Shown here one piece after another: positions 17,571 through 26,291 of a stretch of DNA of 64,000 nucleotides (its first letter is position 1; each line of letters begins with the position of its first letter). A program made the position numbers and the translations under genes. The notes below the pieces were generated by a model. The model did not search any database and was not told the DNA's origin. It saw nothing but the letters and a program-made list of their open reading frames with translations. The stretch spans positions 372,001 through 436,000 of the forward strand of contig CBDFMU010000026.1 in assembly GCA_965249785.1 (NCBI GenBank). The letters run 5' to 3'. Origin of the DNA: M3007 sp965249785. GTDB lineage: Bacteria > Bacteroidota > Bacteroidia > Chitinophagales > Saprospiraceae.

Positions 17571-18725
17571 ATGCGCATCTTCACCCTACTTCTTTGCCTC
17601 TCGGCCGTCACCTTACTCTCTGCCCAAACCACCATCAACGGCACTCTCCAAAGCGGCGGACTGACCCGCGACTATCTGCTGTACATTCCGGCGATCTATA
17701 ATGGAAGCACGCCAGTGCCATTGATACTCAATTTGCATGGCTATACTTCTAATAACTTGCAGCAGCTACTCTACGGCGATTTCCGCCCCATTGCTGATAC
17801 TGCCAATTTCCTGATTGTGCTGCCCAACGGCACCATGACCCCAAACGGTGACCGCTTTTGGAACACCTTCAATACTGGCTCCACGGTAGATGATGTGGCC
17901 TTTATCTCCGATCTAATTGACACATTACAAGCTGTTTATAGCATTGACCCTAACCGCATTTATAGCACGGGCATGAGCAACGGCGGCTTTATGAGTTATG
18001 CATTGGCCTGTGGACTAAACGACCGCATCGCCGCTATCGCCTCGGTATCGGGCAGCATGACAGCTACTAACTTGGCCGCCTGTCAACCCACTCATCCCGT
18101 CCCGGTCATGGAGATCCACGGCAACGCCGACGGTACAGTGCCTTACAACGGCTTGCCCACTGCGGGCTTCGTACCTATCCCGACGTTGGTGGCGGCCTGG
18201 GTGGCTTTCAATCACGCCAACCCGACCCCGACTTTTACTCAGGTACCTAATACTAATACCTCCGACGGTGCCACTGCGGAACATTACGTTTATTCCGGCG
18301 GCACGAATGGCAGTACCGTAGAACACTATAAAATTATTGGTGGTGGACATACCTGGCCGGGCACGGCATTTACCATCGGTGTCACCGATCAGGATTTCAG
18401 TGCCAGCAAAGAAATCTGGCGTTTTTTTACGCAATACCGACTGGATGAATTAACGGCAGCAAAGGAACCAGTTACTAACGCTGTTAATTGGTCAATTTCT
18501 CCAAATCCAGTAAACGACTATTTATTACTACAAGGAAATACACATGATATAAATGCAGAGCGAATACAAGTCTACGACGCAATGGGAAAATTAATAAAAT
18601 CTATAAAGCCTGTTTCGGGCGAACAAACTATTCAATTAATGACCGCGAATTGGGAACAAGGAATTTACACCATAGTAATTGAAAGTAATAATAAAGCAGA
18701 ACGACTGCGGGTAGTAAAAAATTAA
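17571..18725 (+). CDS. Secreted PHB-depolymerase-family esterase with T9SS domain
   Basis: 384 residues. A signal peptide (about 1-18, ending SAQT) precedes an alpha/beta-hydrolase domain of the LpqC/polyhydroxybutyrate depolymerase family. It has the oxyanion region LILNLHGYTSN, the nucleophile elbow STGMSNGGF (Ser about 135), the acid HGNADGTVPYNG and the histidine GGGHTWPG. Relatives cleave polyhydroxyalkanoates or feruloyl/acetyl esters of plant polymers; the substrate here is open. The C-terminal ~80 residues (WSISPNPVNDYLLLQ ... MGKLIKSI ... WEQGIYTIVIE) are a T9SS sorting domain. The last ~250 bp are more A+T rich than the catalytic part, suggesting the sorting domain was joined separately. 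Confidence 0.88.
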   Translation: MRIFTLLLCLSAVTLLSAQTTINGTLQSGGLTRDYLLYIPAIYNGSTPVPLILNLHGYTSNNLQQLLYGDFRPIADTANFLIVLPNGTMTPNGDRFWNTFNTGSTVDDVAFISDLIDTLQAVYSIDPNRIYSTGMSNGGFMSYALACGLNDRIAAIASVSGSMTATNLAACQPTHPVPVMEIHGNADGTVPYNGLPTAGFVPIPTLVAAWVAFNHANPTPTFTQVPNTNTSDGATAEHYVYSGGTNGSTVEHYKIIGGGHTWPGTAFTIGVTDQDFSASKEIWRFFTQYRLDELTAAKEPVTNAVNWSISPNPVNDYLLLQGNTHDINAERIQVYDAMGKLIKSIKPVSGEQTIQLMTANWEQGIYTIVIESNNKAERLRVVKN

Positions 18726-18764
18726 ACGAACTCCCCTTTGCCAAAAACGTATAAAAAGAATAAA

Positions 18765-19328
18765 ATGCTCAATACAAAATTAATCATCACCAGTACTCGC
18801 CCCGGTCGCAAAGGCCCGATTATCGCGAACTGGATACACGAAGTAACCAAACAACACGCCGAACTGGATGTGGAAGTACTCGATTTGGCCGCCATTAATC
18901 TGCCCTTTCTCGATGAGCCGCATCACCCGCGCTTACAGCAATATACCAAGCAACATACCAAAGATTGGAGTGCCAAAATAGATCCGGCGGAAGCCTTCAT
19001 CATCGTCATGCCGGAATACAACCACGGTTTCGATGCCGCACTGAAAAATGCGCTGGATTTCCTCATGCACGAATGGAAAAACAAGCCTGTGGCACTGGTC
19101 AGTTATGGCGGTGTTTCTGCTGGTATGCGCGCCGTACAACTTTTGAAACCCGTATTACAGGCCCTCACGTTGGTCGTCATACCCGAAGCGGTAAATATTG
19201 CCATGTTCCCGCAGTATATCAACGACGAAGGCATTTTCACGCCCAACGAACCGCTCACCAAATCAGCAGAAGCTATGATGAACGGCTTGGTAAAATGGGG
19301 CGAAGTGATGAAAGGGTTGCGAAAATAA
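18765..19328 (+). CDS. NAD(P)H-dependent FMN reductase family protein
   Basis: 187 residues of the flavodoxin-like NADPH:FMN reductase family (as in ChrR/YieF/SsuE). The N-terminal phosphate-binding loop TSTRPGRKGPI binds FMN; MPEYNHGFDAALKNALDFL is the family's diagnostic PEYN motif; PVALVSYGGVSAGMRA forms the second flavin contact. It would reduce FMN, quinones or similar acceptors in the cytoplasm. The ATG at 18765 is preferred because it places the first beta strand at residue 4; a TTG 27 bp upstream is possible. It follows the esterase by only 39 bp and may be co-transcribed. Confidence 0.88.
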   Translation: MLNTKLIITSTRPGRKGPIIANWIHEVTKQHAELDVEVLDLAAINLPFLDEPHHPRLQQYTKQHTKDWSAKIDPAEAFIIVMPEYNHGFDAALKNALDFLMHEWKNKPVALVSYGGVSAGMRAVQLLKPVLQALTLVVIPEAVNIAMFPQYINDEGIFTPNEPLTKSAEAMMNGLVKWGEVMKGLRK

Positions 19329-19433
19329 TTAATAATTACTGACGATTTGATTAGATTAAAACCGCATTTAATGCAATGCCAGGCGCAGCAGACTAAGACG
19401 ATAAAAATGTAATGACTTAAAAGTAAACACATT

Positions 19434-19620
19434 ACATCTATCATCTTGAAACCCCTCATTTCAATGGGGGGTCAGAGACTACCACTCTAAACATCTATCT
19501 TCTTTACAAAACATCCCCATTTATAGTCAAGATGTGGATGTTTTGCAAAGAAGGTAGATGGGAATTGTGGTTTCGCTTAATCAGCCGATTAAAAGTCGGC
19601 GGTTTCAAGATGATAGATGT
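19434..19620. repeat. Cloverleaf-like nested palindrome, 187 bp
   Basis: A perfect 20-bp outer inverted repeat (ACATCTATCATCTTGAAACC at 19434-19453, complement at 19601-19620) encloses three hairpins. H1 is at 19451-19472 (ACCCCTCATT/AATGGGGGGT). H2 is at 19492-19516 / 19536-19560, 25-bp arms with 23 matches and a 19-nt loop. H3 is at 19584-19600 (GCCGA/TCGGC). The left arms of the outer stem and of H2 share ACATCTATCxTCTT, hinting at internal duplication. No gene fits here. It may be a structured RNA, a foldback mobile element or a single-stranded-DNA element. Confidence 0.75.
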
Positions 19621-19632
19621 GGTTTTCACGCC

Positions 19633-19656
19633 GCTCTTGGTGTTTTCACCAAGAGC
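19633..19656. repeat. Perfect hairpin, copy 1
   Basis: GCTCTTGGTG / CACCAAGAGC, 10-bp perfect stem with a TTTT loop, 12 bp after the large palindrome. Confidence 0.7.
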
Positions 19657-19699
19657 AAGACTGACGAAGGGTTAAACGCATATTCATTCACTCCGCTAT

Positions 19700-19723
19700 G
19701 CTCTTGGTGTCTTCACCAAGCGC
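19700..19723. repeat. Hairpin, copy 2
   Basis: The same hairpin again (GCTCTTGGTG, loop TCTT, CACCAAGCGC; one mismatch), 67 bp downstream of copy 1 and 37 bp before the ATG of the next gene. Confidence 0.7.
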
Positions 19724-19760
19724 GGCAGGAAATTTATTTTTCATCTTCAATAATTTTACA

Positions 19761-20972
19761 ATGAAAGCAAAAACTAATAAAGCGCAGGATGAACCAAATG
19801 CAAAGGTTCTTGAGTTAGTGCCTGAAGAATCTCAAGAAAAACGCTCCCGCAAGAAGAAACCATTTCCTTTAGCACCTTTTGAGGAGTGTTATGAATTTGC
19901 CAAAGTTATCCATACAATTGGGGCAGGTCAAAAAGTACGGCGTTTAACAATTTTTGAAAAACTTGAAAAGTCCCCCGATAGTGGTCCCAGTAGAATGATG
20001 ATAACTAACTGCAACAAATATGGTCTTATAATAGGCGGTTATACTGCTGAATACATTGAACTTACAACAAAAGGTAAACAGGCTACTGATGGTGATACCT
20101 CTACTGCTACTAAATTAAGAGTCAAATTTGAGCTGGCTATCCAAGTCATTGAAGTATTCAATCGTTTATACGAACAGTTTGCAGAGGGGAAAATGCCTAG
20201 CCATGCAGTAATAGCAGATTTATTAGGGGAAAATGAGAAGGATTTGAGCAAAAATGAAATATCTCAAGTAGTAGATATCTTTACTGTCAATCTAAAATAT
20301 TTAGGCCTTCTAATGGTAATTGGGGGAGCTGAGCGGGTTATCAAAATTGATCACGCAATCGAAAACCTGAATGCTTCTTCGCCAAAATCATTTTCAGAGG
20401 TTGTTTTAGTTGAAAACAATACTTTGTCAACAGTAGATATGGTTAGAGTACACAGCCGTTCTATTGAGACATATGATATATTCGATAATATTTGTTTTTA
20501 TATTTCTCCAATAGGGGAAGAAGATACAGAATTTCGTAAACATTCTGATTTATTTTTAGGGTCGATAGTTGAGCCAGCATTGGAAACATTAGGTTTAAAA
20601 GTAAAAAGGGCTGATCAAATTGATAAACCTGGAACAATCTCTAAGCAAGTAATCGAATATCTATACAAGTCAAAACTTGTAATAGCTGATCTATCTTTCC
20701 ATAATCCCAATGTCTTCTATGAGTTGGCTGTGAGGCATATGTTTAGACTTCCAACTGTTCAAATAATTCGCAAAGCAGATAAAATTCCCTTTGACGTAAA
20801 CCAAACAAGGACAATAGTTTTAGACACTACTGATATCTATTCGCTAGTTCCTAGGATTGAAACTTACAAATCACAAATAGCAAGTCAGGCTAGGCAAGCT
20901 CTTACTGATCCAGATGCTGTTGACAACCCAGTTACAGTAGTTTTTCCTAAACTTATTTTTTCGTTCGGCTGA
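19761..20972 (+). CDS. Winged-helix plus nucleoside-deoxyribosyltransferase-like protein (possible defence effector)
   Basis: 403 residues. The N-terminal 35 are charged and disordered (SQEKRSRKKKPF). Residues about 40-220 look like winged-helix domains (VRRLTIFEKLEKSPDSGPSRMMI, TNCNKYGLI, EYIELTTKGKQA). The C-terminal ~150 residues have CFYISPIGEED, then RADQIDKPGTIS, LVIADLSFHNPNVFYELAVRH and a PFDVNQTRTI motif, the pattern of nucleoside 2-deoxyribosyltransferase/TIR-like proteins that act as NADases or N-glycosidases in phage defence. The Glu in VFYEL would be catalytic. The gene is markedly A+T richer than the neighbouring nrd genes and sits beside a palindromic element, both signs of transfer. 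The ATG at 19761 is preferred; an ATG at 19698 would lie in the hairpin. Substrate and role are inferred. Confidence 0.7.
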   Translation: MKAKTNKAQDEPNAKVLELVPEESQEKRSRKKKPFPLAPFEECYEFAKVIHTIGAGQKVRRLTIFEKLEKSPDSGPSRMMITNCNKYGLIIGGYTAEYIELTTKGKQATDGDTSTATKLRVKFELAIQVIEVFNRLYEQFAEGKMPSHAVIADLLGENEKDLSKNEISQVVDIFTVNLKYLGLLMVIGGAERVIKIDHAIENLNASSPKSFSEVVLVENNTLSTVDMVRVHSRSIETYDIFDNICFYISPIGEEDTEFRKHSDLFLGSIVEPALETLGLKVKRADQIDKPGTISKQVIEYLYKSKLVIADLSFHNPNVFYELAVRHMFRLPTVQIIRKADKIPFDVNQTRTIVLDTTDIYSLVPRIETYKSQIASQARQALTDPDAVDNPVTVVFPKLIFSFG

Positions 20973-21088
20973 TTTTTGGCTCTTTCAGTAGCCTCATACT
21001 TTACCTATGACAAACCATTACTGATAACTTCCTTCTAAAATAACCTACCAAAATCAAGCATACTATCAGAAACTGAAACATACCAACA

Positions 21089-23512
21089 ATGATGCAAGTA
21101 ATCAAACGCTCCGGACGCTACGAAGAGGTGTCCTTCGACAAGATCACCGCGCGACTGCGCAAACTCACCTATCACCTGGATACCAACTTCGTCAACCTGA
21201 TCGAAGTGTCCAAAAAAGTCATCATGGGCCTGTACGACGGCGTGACCACCGTCGAACTGGACAATCTGGCGGCAGAAACCGCCGCCACGATGGCCACCGT
21301 TCACCCGGACTACGCCTTGTTAGCGGCACGAATCGCGGTGAGCAACTTGCATAAGGAGACCGAAAAGTCATTCTCCAAGGTCATCCACGCGTTGTACAAC
21401 TACGTGGACCCCAAGAGCGGGGAACGCGCCGGTATGATCGGCGACGACACGCATAAAGTGGTGATGGCCAACAAGGAACGCCTGGATTCGGCCCTCATTT
21501 TTGACCGCGATTTTGAGTTCGACTACTTCGGTTTCAAGACCTTGGAGCGGTCTTACCTGATGCGCATGAACGGCAAGGTGGTCGAGCGGCCCCAGCACCT
21601 CTTTATGCGGGTAGCGGTTGGTATTCACGGCGCGGACATTGATGCCGCTATCGAGACCTACAATTTGATGAGCGAACGCTGGTTTATCCACGCCACGCCA
21701 ACGCTTTTCAACGCCGGTTCGCCGAAGCCACAGATGTCGTCCTGCTTCCTGTTGAGTATGACTGACGACTCGATTGATGGAATTTTTGAAACTCTAAAAC
21801 GTTGTGCTTTAATCAGTCAGAGTGCGGGCGGTATTGGTTTAAGTATTCATAATATTCGGGCAACGGGTTCTTATATCAAGGGGACGGGGGGCACTTCCAA
21901 TGGCATCATTCCGATGTTGCGGGTATTCAATGATGCGGCCCGCTACGTTGACCAGGGAGGTGGAAAAAGAAAGGGTGCCTTCGCCGTGTACCTCGAACCC
22001 TGGCACGCCGACATCTACGAGTTTTTGGAACTCAAACGCAACCACGGCAAGGAGGAAATGCGCGCCCGCGACTTGTTTTACGCCCTGTGGATCAGTGACT
22101 TATTCATGGAACGCGTGAAAGCCGATGCCGACTGGTCACTGTTTGATCCAAATGAAGCGACGGGCCTTTTTGATGTGTACGGAGCCAAATTTGAGGCCCT
22201 TTACCACCAGTATGAACAGGAAGGCCGCGCCCGCAAGGTGGTGAAGGCGCGTGAACTTTGGAACGCCGTGCTGGAAAGTCAGGTCGAAACCGGAACGCCT
22301 TATATTTTGTACAAGGACGCGGCCAACCGCAAGAGCAACCAGCAAAACCTTGGCACGATTCGCAGTAGTAATTTGTGCACCGAGATCATGGAATACACTT
22401 CGCCCGATGAAGTGGCGGTCTGCAATCTGGCTTCCCTTGCGTTGCCAAAATTTGTCGAAAATGGTAAATTTAATTTTGATAAACTGGTGGAAATCACCCG
22501 AGTAGCCACGCGCAACCTGAACAAGGTGATTGACGTAAATTACTATCCGGTTCCGCAGGCCGAGTATTCCAACAAGCGTCACCGGCCGATTGGTTTGGGC
22601 GTTCAAGGCTTGGCCGACACCTTTATTTTGATGCGTTATGCCTTCGATAGTGCCGAAGCGAAGCAGTTGAATAAAGATATTTTTGAAGCGATTTACTACG
22701 CTGCGGTGTCGGAAAGTGCCAATTTGGCCGAAAAACTTGGGGCCTACGAGACCTTTCAGGGTTCGCCAATGTCCGAGGGAAAATTCCAGTTTGATCTCTG
22801 GGATGTGCAGCCCTCCAAACGTTGGGATTGGGACAGCCTGCGCCAACGCGTGATGAAAGTTGGCTTGCGCAATTCGCTGCTTGTCGCGCCGATGCCGACC
22901 GCCAGCACCAGCCAGATTTTGGGCAATAACGAGTGCTTCGAACCATACACTTCCAACCTGTACACCCGCCGCACCCTCGCCGGGGAGCATATTGTGGTGA
23001 ACAAACACCTCATGCGCGATCTGGTGCGCCTCGGACTTTGGGACGAAGAAATGCGCGAAGCCATCATGGCCGCTAACGGTTCGGTGGAAGGGATCGAAGA
23101 TATTCCAGCGGAAATCCGGGCACTGTACAAAACCGCCTACGAAATCAGCCAGAAAGTCATCATTGATATGAGTGCGGATCGCGGCGCGTACATCTGCCAG
23201 AGCCAGTCGCTCAACGTGTTCATGGAAGCACCGAACTACGCGAAACTGTCGTCCATGCACTTTTATGCCTGGCAAAAGGGCCTGAAAACGGGCATGTATT
23301 ACTTGCGCTCGAAGGCTGCCGTGGACCCAATCAAATTCACGCTCAGCAAAAAGCACCAGCAGAAATTCGTGGCCAATAAAGTCATGGCCGAAACCTCGGT
23401 CAGCACGACTATCGAAATGCCGGTGTCTACGATGTCCGCGCTGGATATTGACGAGGTACAAGGCAAGATTTGCAGTATTGACAACCCGGATTGCGAGGCT
23501 TGCTCGGCGTAA
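21089..23512 (+). CDS. nrdA: Class Ia ribonucleotide reductase alpha subunit
   Basis: 807 residues. It reduces ribonucleoside diphosphates using the radical delivered by NrdB. An ATP-cone (MMQVIKRSGRYEEVSFDKI ... about residues 1-90) gives allosteric activity control. Active-site motifs are MSSCFLLSM (first redox Cys), NLCTEIMEYTSPDEVAVCNLASL (radical Cys and Glu, second redox Cys) and PMPTASTSQILGNNECFEPYTSN. The C-terminal swinging arm ends CEAC (C802 and C805) for re-reduction by thioredoxin. Like NrdB it is of the eukaryote-like type. The nrdB gene is 4.5 kb upstream rather than adjacent. A second ATG at 21092 is an alternative start. Confidence 0.97.
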   Translation: MMQVIKRSGRYEEVSFDKITARLRKLTYHLDTNFVNLIEVSKKVIMGLYDGVTTVELDNLAAETAATMATVHPDYALLAARIAVSNLHKETEKSFSKVIHALYNYVDPKSGERAGMIGDDTHKVVMANKERLDSALIFDRDFEFDYFGFKTLERSYLMRMNGKVVERPQHLFMRVAVGIHGADIDAAIETYNLMSERWFIHATPTLFNAGSPKPQMSSCFLLSMTDDSIDGIFETLKRCALISQSAGGIGLSIHNIRATGSYIKGTGGTSNGIIPMLRVFNDAARYVDQGGGKRKGAFAVYLEPWHADIYEFLELKRNHGKEEMRARDLFYALWISDLFMERVKADADWSLFDPNEATGLFDVYGAKFEALYHQYEQEGRARKVVKARELWNAVLESQVETGTPYILYKDAANRKSNQQNLGTIRSSNLCTEIMEYTSPDEVAVCNLASLALPKFVENGKFNFDKLVEITRVATRNLNKVIDVNYYPVPQAEYSNKRHRPIGLGVQGLADTFILMRYAFDSAEAKQLNKDIFEAIYYAAVSESANLAEKLGAYETFQGSPMSEGKFQFDLWDVQPSKRWDWDSLRQRVMKVGLRNSLLVAPMPTASTSQILGNNECFEPYTSNLYTRRTLAGEHIVVNKHLMRDLVRLGLWDEEMREAIMAANGSVEGIEDIPAEIRALYKTAYEISQKVIIDMSADRGAYICQSQSLNVFMEAPNYAKLSSMHFYAWQKGLKTGMYYLRSKAAVDPIKFTLSKKHQQKFVANKVMAETSVSTTIEMPVSTMSALDIDEVQGKICSIDNPDCEACSA

Positions 23513-23566
23513 GGACGTGAGAAAGTGAGGGTGGCGAGAGGGTGAGAAACTAGAGGGCTCAAAGGA

Positions 23567-23615
23567 TTCAGGTTAATTCAAATTACTGACTTGCAGTTGT
23601 TTGAATTAACCTGAA
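23567..23615. terminator. Bidirectional terminator between nrdA and the DUF1800 gene
   Basis: Perfect 16-bp stem TTCAGGTTAATTCAAA / TTTGAATTAACCTGAA with a 17-nt loop, between convergent genes. Confidence 0.75.
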
Positions 23616-23644
23616 TTTTCTGAGTCCCTTTTTAATTTAAAATC

Positions 23645-25072
23645 TCAACATAACTGATACTCCGGCGTAGCCATCAACTGCACCATCGTGGATTCGATGA
23701 GCGCAGTGCGGTCACTGTGTTCCGTGTATTTTTGCAGCACTTCCAGCGGCAATTTAGCCGCCGAAGTGGCCCAGAGGTAATCGGCTATTTTTGGAATTAA
23801 TTCATTATCAGGCACTTTGGAGAACAAATCCAGCGCGAGTGGCCAATTGATCGTAGCGGCAAAACGCTGGCGGTCATTACGTTGGTCGCCCTTGCCCATT
23901 TGCTGGTCATCGTCGTCTTTAGCTTGCACGTCCAGTTCGCGTTGCGCGTAGATCAATTGCGGAATACGCAGCCGAAGCATCAGCGAACTACTATCAATCC
24001 AGTTGCGTCCGCCCGGCCAACCGGCCACATTGGGTGGATAAAACAGGATTTGGCCCAGGGTTTTTTGCAGCAATAACTGGGCTTCAGGGTTCTCCAATTC
24101 CATCGGCAGCGCGCGGCGAATGCCGACCCAGAGTTCCACCGGCGATTTAATTTTTACGCCTACATTTTCTGGCGCATAAAACCAGTCACTACGCACAATG
24201 TCGTCCAGCAAGCGCATAATGCTGTAGTTGCTATCGAAAAAACGGTCGCCGAGCCAGGTAATACGTGCTTCTGGAACGGTGGTTTCATTGACTAAAAAAC
24301 GATATAATTTGCGAGCGATAAAGTGTGCTGTTTCGCGTTGAGCGAGCAAAATCGTGAGTATATCGTCGCCGTCGAGCGGGCCGGTTTTGCCCAGAAATTT
24401 CTTCTCGCCGGTATCGTGGTCGCGCAGGCGAAACATGAAATCCCCATTCAAGCGAAATCCCCAGCCCGTAAAAGCGCGGGCGGCTTCTTTTACGTCGTTT
24501 TCGGTATAATTTCCGCGTCCCAAGGTGAACAGTTCCATGACTTCCCGGGCGAAATTCTCGTTGGGATGCTGTTTCTTATTTTGTTGGTTATTCAAAAAAG
24601 CCAACATCGCCGCCGTCTTGGATACGCCGCGCAGCAGGTCGCCGAAATTGCCCAAAGCGTTTTCGCGAATGACTTTCAGCAGTTGCTGTTGGTACAAAAT
24701 ATTGATGTTGCGGCTGGCAAAATGGCCGTGCCAGAAAAGGGCCATTTTTTCGCGTAGTTGTGCTTTGGTGTAAGTCATTTCATCCAGCCAAAGCAGGTTC
24801 AGGTTGCGCAAATCTTCCTTGCTTTGCTGCCGCACCTGCTTCTTTTCGGCTTGGTCGAGGTCTTTTTTCTCCATTTTACCAATCTCGCCGATGCCCATGA
24901 GCAGACCCTTCACGGCACTGTCCGCCACATCGAAGTAGTCGGGCGCGGGCTGCGAATCATCTTTTAATTTCGGCCACCATGATGCTTCGGGAAGGGCTAT
25001 CCACTTGCTCCAACTTTTGGTACTGGGTCCGAAACCGAAGCGGTGGAGGAGGTGTTGCAGTTTTTGGCTCAT
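23645..25072 (-). CDS. DUF1800 family protein
   Basis: 475 residues from the preferred ATG at 25072 (MSQKLQHLLHRFGFGP, the usual DUF1800 start). Family motifs are present: LNLLWLDEMTYTKAQLREKMALFWHGHF, NPNENFAREVMELFTLGRGNYTE-type stretch (here HPNENFAREVMELFTLG), DVKEAARAFTGWGF and FYPPNVAGWPGGRNWID. DUF1800 proteins are usually encoded next to DUF1501 proteins and thought to be exported; no DUF1501 gene is present here and no clear signal peptide is seen from this start. An upstream in-frame ATG at 25189 would add a hydrophobic 39-residue leader, but that leader is encoded by the GTTGAGAA repeat tract and is probably spurious. Biochemical function is unknown. Confidence 0.85.
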   Translation of the reverse strand: MSQKLQHLLHRFGFGPSTKSWSKWIALPEASWWPKLKDDSQPAPDYFDVADSAVKGLLMGIGEIGKMEKKDLDQAEKKQVRQQSKEDLRNLNLLWLDEMTYTKAQLREKMALFWHGHFASRNINILYQQQLLKVIRENALGNFGDLLRGVSKTAAMLAFLNNQQNKKQHPNENFAREVMELFTLGRGNYTENDVKEAARAFTGWGFRLNGDFMFRLRDHDTGEKKFLGKTGPLDGDDILTILLAQRETAHFIARKLYRFLVNETTVPEARITWLGDRFFDSNYSIMRLLDDIVRSDWFYAPENVGVKIKSPVELWVGIRRALPMELENPEAQLLLQKTLGQILFYPPNVAGWPGGRNWIDSSSLMLRLRIPQLIYAQRELDVQAKDDDDQQMGKGDQRNDRQRFAATINWPLALDLFSKVPDNELIPKIADYLWATSAAKLPLEVLQKYTEHSDRTALIESTMVQLMATPEYQLC

Positions 25073-25082
25073 TTTTATGAAA

Positions 25083-25147
25083 AGGTTGAGAGGAAGGGGT
25101 TGAGAAAAACGGTTGAGAAGAAGGAGTTGAGAAAAATTATTGAGAAA
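25083..25147. repeat. GTTGAGAA short repeat tract
   Basis: Five near copies of GTTGAGAA/GTTGAGAGG spaced about 12-20 bp. Related tracts lie at 47203-47237, 61961-61975 and 63703-63850. Confidence 0.55.
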
Positions 25148-25242
25148 TAACCATCCTGCTAACGACTTCAAGACGGGCAAAATGGGCAAACGTTTAAAGG
25201 GTTAACGCAACTTTAAGAGAGGTAGAGTACAGGCTTCTGTTT

Positions 25243-25250
25243 TACATTTG
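25243..25250 (+). promoter_or_regulatory. Putative -7 element for ddl (TACATTTG)
   Basis: TACATTTG fits TAnnTTTG, 70 bp upstream of the ddl ATG at 25320. Confidence 0.4.
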
Positions 25251-25286
25251 TCCTTTATTGTTACTTACTCTAAACCACCTGTTGGC

Positions 25287-25309
25287 CGGCGGCTGAACCC
25301 GCCGGTACG
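25287..25309 (+). repeat. REP-like palindromic repeat, copy 1
   Basis: CGGCGGCTGAACCCGCCGG plus TACG; the core GGCGG...CCGCC is palindromic. Two further copies are at 30648-30676 (minus orientation) and 30747-30769. Confidence 0.6.
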
Positions 25310-25319
25310 CTGCTTTCCA

Positions 25320-26291
25320 ATGAAGAAAAACATAGCCATACTAACTGGCGGGGATTCTGCCGAACGCGTCATTTCTCTAAAAAGCGGTCAGGTCGTGCGC
25401 GAACACCTGCCTGCCGACCGCTATCGGACCTTTTTGATCGACATTCAAAAGGACGACTGGCGCGATCTGGATACGAACACGCCGATAGATAAAAACGATT
25501 TTTCGCTGACGATAAAAGGCGAACATATTCGCTTCGATGGGGCCTTTGCGGCTTTGCACGGCAGCCCGCTGGAAGATGGTAAAATGCAGGGTTATCTGGA
25601 AATGCTCGGTGTGCCGTACACCTGCTGCGATGGTTACGTGAGTGCTTTGACGATGAATAAGCAGAATACCAAGCTGCAACTTGCGCCTTTTGGGGTGCCG
25701 CTGGCTAAGTCCATTTTGCTGCGTCAAGGCGAGCCGGTTGCCACGGAAAAGTTGCTGGCGATGAGATTGCCTTTGTTTGTAAAACCCAACGATCACGGTT
25801 CCAGCTTTGGCGTAAGCAAGGTAAAAACTGTCGATGATTTGGCTCCCGCACTCGAAGAAGCGTGGCGATATAGTACGGAAGTGGTGGTGGAAAGCTACTT
25901 GCCGGGTCGCGAATTCGGCAATGGCGCGTTGCGTGTAAACGGCGAAATCGTGGTGTTGCCCGTCACGGAGATTATCCCGGAAACGGAATTTTTCGATTTT
26001 GCGGCCAAATATGAAGGGAAATCCAAAGAAGTTACGCCTGCCGATATTTCGCCGGAACTGACCAAGCAAGCCCAAGTCTTGTCGCGCAAACTTTACGAAG
26101 TGCTAAAATGTCGCGGCGTGGTGCGCTTCGATTATATTCTGGTCGGCGACACATTCCATGTTTTGGAAGCGAATACGATACCCGGCATTTCGCCCGCGAG
26201 TATTGTGCCGCAACAAGCGCAGGCGCATGGCTGGACCTTGGCGGAGTTTTTCTCGCTGCTAATTGAAGAAAGTATGAACTATGATGTATGA
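25320..26291 (+). CDS. ddl: D-alanine--D-alanine ligase
   Basis: 323 residues, ATP-grasp fold. It joins two D-alanines for the peptidoglycan stem peptide in the cytoplasm. The N-terminal strand KNIAILTGGDSAERVISLKSG, the glycine/serine loop region NDHGSSFGVSKV (ATP binding), VVESYLPGREFGNGAL and the metal-binding end VLEANTIPGIS are all visible. The ATG at 25320 gives the family's normal N terminus; an ATG 72 bp upstream would translate a REP-like repeat and is rejected. The coding sequence ends inside a 19-bp perfect hairpin. Confidence 0.93.
   Translation: MKKNIAILTGGDSAERVISLKSGQVVREHLPADRYRTFLIDIQKDDWRDLDTNTPIDKNDFSLTIKGEHIRFDGAFAALHGSPLEDGKMQGYLEMLGVPYTCCDGYVSALTMNKQNTKLQLAPFGVPLAKSILLRQGEPVATEKLLAMRLPLFVKPNDHGSSFGVSKVKTVDDLAPALEEAWRYSTEVVVESYLPGREFGNGALRVNGEIVVLPVTEIIPETEFFDFAAKYEGKSKEVTPADISPELTKQAQVLSRKLYEVLKCRGVVRFDYILVGDTFHVLEANTIPGISPASIVPQQAQAHGWTLAEFFSLLIEESMNYDV

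Noticed and set aside
19433..19760. Integron attC or retron msr-msd proper
   Set aside because: No integrase or reverse transcriptase is in the window, and the conserved attC core sites were not found; kept only as a retron-like hypothesis.
22136..23461. 441-codon open frame on the minus strand
   Set aside because: Antisense to nrdA; a by-product of codon bias.
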